Positions 15,708 through 16,826 of a stretch of 16,826 bases of DNA are shown piece by piece. How positions within the stretch are numbered: the first letter of the stretch is position 1; the number at the start of each line of letters is the position of its first letter. This DNA comes from Candidatus Tectimicrobiota bacterium. Its GTDB lineage: Bacteria > UBA8248 > JACPRG01. The stretch spans positions 1 to 16,826 of the forward strand of contig JACPRG010000056.1 of the NCBI GenBank assembly GCA_016190025.1. Direction: 5' to 3'. The position numbers were made by a program, and so were the translations under genes. The notes below the pieces were generated by a model. That model did no database searches, was not told the origin of the DNA, and saw only the letters and a list, made by a program, of their open reading frames with translations.

Positions 15708-16742
15708 TCAGGGAGGGGGATTGGGGGGAGGGGGATTGGAAGACGGCCCCGGCCTTTTCCGATATTTCCACACGGCCTTTTGATGTTCCGCCAGCGTTCG
15801 GGAAAATTCATGGCTCCCGTCGCCCCGGGCTACGAAGTACAGGTGATCCACCGGCGCAGGATTCAGGGCGGCGAGCAAGGAATCCAGACCCGGATTCGCG
15901 ATGGGGCCGGGGGGGAACCCCCTCACCCGGTAGGTGTTGTACGGAGAATCCACCTCCAGGTCCTCCCGCGACAGGGGGCCGGAGGTTCGGTTCAAGGCGT
16001 ACAGGACCGTCGGGTCCGCCTGAAGGCGCATCCCCCGGCGGAGCCGGTTCTGGTAGACGGCGGAGATCTGCGGCCTCTCCCGGGGCAGGGCGGCCTCTCG
16101 CTCGATGATGGAAGCCAGGGTCACCACCTCGTGGACGGACAGGTCGCGCTTTGCGGCCTGCCGAACCATCTCGGGGGCGAAACGTTTCCAAAAGGTCGAG
16201 ACCATCCGGCCCAGGATCTTTTTTGCGGGGGTCTCTTTGGGGAAATGATACGTCTCCGGGAACAGGTAGCCCTCCGCGCTCGCCCCCGGAACGTTGAGGG
16301 CCAGCAAGAACTCGCGGTCTCGCGAGAGGGCCCGGATCGTTTCGGCCGAGGCGATCCCCGCCCTCTCCGCGGCGGCCGCGATTTCCCACGTGGTGTATCC
16401 CTCCGGGATGGTGAGCGGATGCTGGACCACCTCGCCCCGGACCATCCGCTCCAGGATGGCGGCCGGCGGCATGGCGGCGCTGAGAAGGTATTCCCCGGCC
16501 TGGAGGTTGCGGGCTTGCCCCAGCAGCCAGGTCAGGAGGGAGAAGGTGTATCGCGTCCGGATGATCCCCTGTTCTTCGAGCCTGGCCGAGATTGCGCGAA
16601 GGCCGGTTCCGCGGGGGAGCTCCACGATTTTGGGCCCGGACCCCGGGCGGTAGGGGTTGCGGAACTCGGCGCGCAGCCACAGGGCCCCCAAGACGGCGAC
16701 GCACAGGGCCGCTCCGAGGGCGAAGGCGCGGCGTCGGGTCAT
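15708..16742 (-). CDS. mltG: endolytic murein transglycosylase MltG
   Basis: MltG cleaves nascent glycan strands in the inner membrane and sets their length during peptidoglycan synthesis. The protein has one membrane anchor (about residues 5-24), a LysM-like region, 'TIPEGYTTWEIA' (111-122), 'AEGYLFPETYHFP' (156-168) and the catalytic block 'LASIIEREAALPRERPQISA' where E214 corresponds to the catalytic Glu of E. coli MltG. The 'SPYNTYRVRGFPPGPIANPG' segment is typical. It has 344 residues and an unusual Pro/Asn-rich tail encoded by a tandem 15-base repeat. The ATG at 16742 lies six bases after the ruvX stop; ruvX-mltG adjacency is common. Confidence 0.95.
   Translation of the reverse strand: MTRRRAFALGAALCVAVLGALWLRAEFRNPYRPGSGPKIVELPRGTGLRAISARLEEQGIIRTRYTFSLLTWLLGQARNLQAGEYLLSAAMPPAAILERMVRGEVVQHPLTIPEGYTTWEIAAAAERAGIASAETIRALSRDREFLLALNVPGASAEGYLFPETYHFPKETPAKKILGRMVSTFWKRFAPEMVRQAAKRDLSVHEVVTLASIIEREAALPRERPQISAVYQNRLRRGMRLQADPTVLYALNRTSGPLSREDLEVDSPYNTYRVRGFPPGPIANPGLDSLLAALNPAPVDHLYFVARGDGSHEFSRTLAEHQKAVWKYRKRPGPSSNPPPPNPPP
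15712..15739. repeat. 15-base tandem duplication at the mltG 3' end
   Basis: The plus strand reads ggagggggattgg twice (15712-15724 and 15727-15739), offset by 15 bases. On the minus strand it encodes the Pro/Asn tail of MltG. The same segment has four G-tracts of three or more (15711-15713, 15715-15719, 15723-15728, 15730-15734), so it could form a G-quadruplex in the plus strand. Confidence 0.6.
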
Positions 16743-16748
16743 CAGGGC

Positions 16749-16826
16749 TCACGAAGGGGACGGATTTCGCCGGGAGTCCAGGAAGCTCTGGAGAATGAGG
16801 AGGGAGGCCGCCGAGTCGATGAGGGC
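16749..16826 (-). CDS. ruvX: Holliday junction resolvase-like RuvX (YqgF), C-terminal end only
   Basis: Only the last 25 codons are in the window; the gene continues beyond its right edge. The end 'ALIDSAASLLILQSFLDSRR' matches the RuvX C-terminal motif, in which 'DSxAAxxILQxxLD' is conserved, including the third catalytic Asp of the RNase H-like fold. RuvX is implicated in 16S rRNA pre-processing and recombination. Its stop (16749-16751) is six bases before the mltG ATG. Identification from so few residues depends partly on the neighbour, since ruvX often sits next to mltG. Confidence 0.8.
   Translation of the reverse strand, partial: ALIDSAASLLILQSFLDSRRNPSPS

Noticed and set aside
15514..15771. 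85-codon minus-strand frame between DUF502 and mltG
   Set aside because: It overlaps the end of mltG and has no recognisable domain or signal.
14083..15783. 566-codon plus-strand open frame opposite the response regulator and DUF502 gene
   Set aside because: It is antisense to two well-supported genes and shows no domain signature.

Overview
This is a GC-rich (by eye about two thirds G+C) bacterial chromosome segment made mostly of housekeeping genes. The translation genes and the order ffh-rpsP-khpA-rimM-trmD-rplS-rnhB-yraN are widespread in bacteria. GspA/ExeA-type ATPases, a DUF502 membrane protein, an HD-GYP protein and a response regulator with a 'DDSVTIQKVV'-like N-terminus together suggest an uncultured diderm of the Desulfobacterota/'deltaproteobacterial', NC10 or Acidobacteriota type. 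No 16S rRNA or tRNA gene is present, so this placement is inference only.

Layout. (1) Positions 1-1129 hold a small exported-protein gene (118-414, +), then about 700 bases without a convincing gene. That stretch carries a perfect 16-bp inverted repeat, a nested inverted repeat, and a dispersed repeat of a kind that yields spurious 'VILNEVKNP' peptides in many genomes. A sigma70-like promoter candidate lies at its right end. (2) Positions 1130-5855 (+) form a compact run: SRP GTPase ffh, then rpsP, khpA, rimM, trmD, rplS, rnhB and yraN, with short spacers or overlaps throughout. It joins protein targeting, ribosome assembly, tRNA modification and RNA/DNA hybrid repair. (3) Positions 5856-5964 are a convergent junction with a strong 12-bp hairpin. 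(4) Positions 5965-16826 are all on the minus strand, in transcription order: ruvX (partial), mltG, DUF502 membrane protein, response regulator, valS, AAA+ ATPase B, birA, coaX, AAA+ ATPase A, HD-GYP protein.

The minus-strand run mixes cell-wall synthesis (mltG), recombination (ruvX), translation (valS) and cofactor metabolism (coaX for CoA, birA for biotin transfer) with what looks like an envelope or motility signalling set. That set has two closely similar ExeA/MshM-like AAA+ ATPases, an HD-GYP c-di-GMP phosphodiesterase-type protein with a long disordered N-terminus, and a receiver-domain protein with a conserved helical tail. The ATPase pair with the HD-GYP protein is the part most worth following up. 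No secretion or pilus structural gene is in the window.

No CRISPR array, rRNA, tRNA, intact insertion sequence or prophage gene was found. Most other long open frames, including very long antisense ones, are shadows caused by the high GC content.
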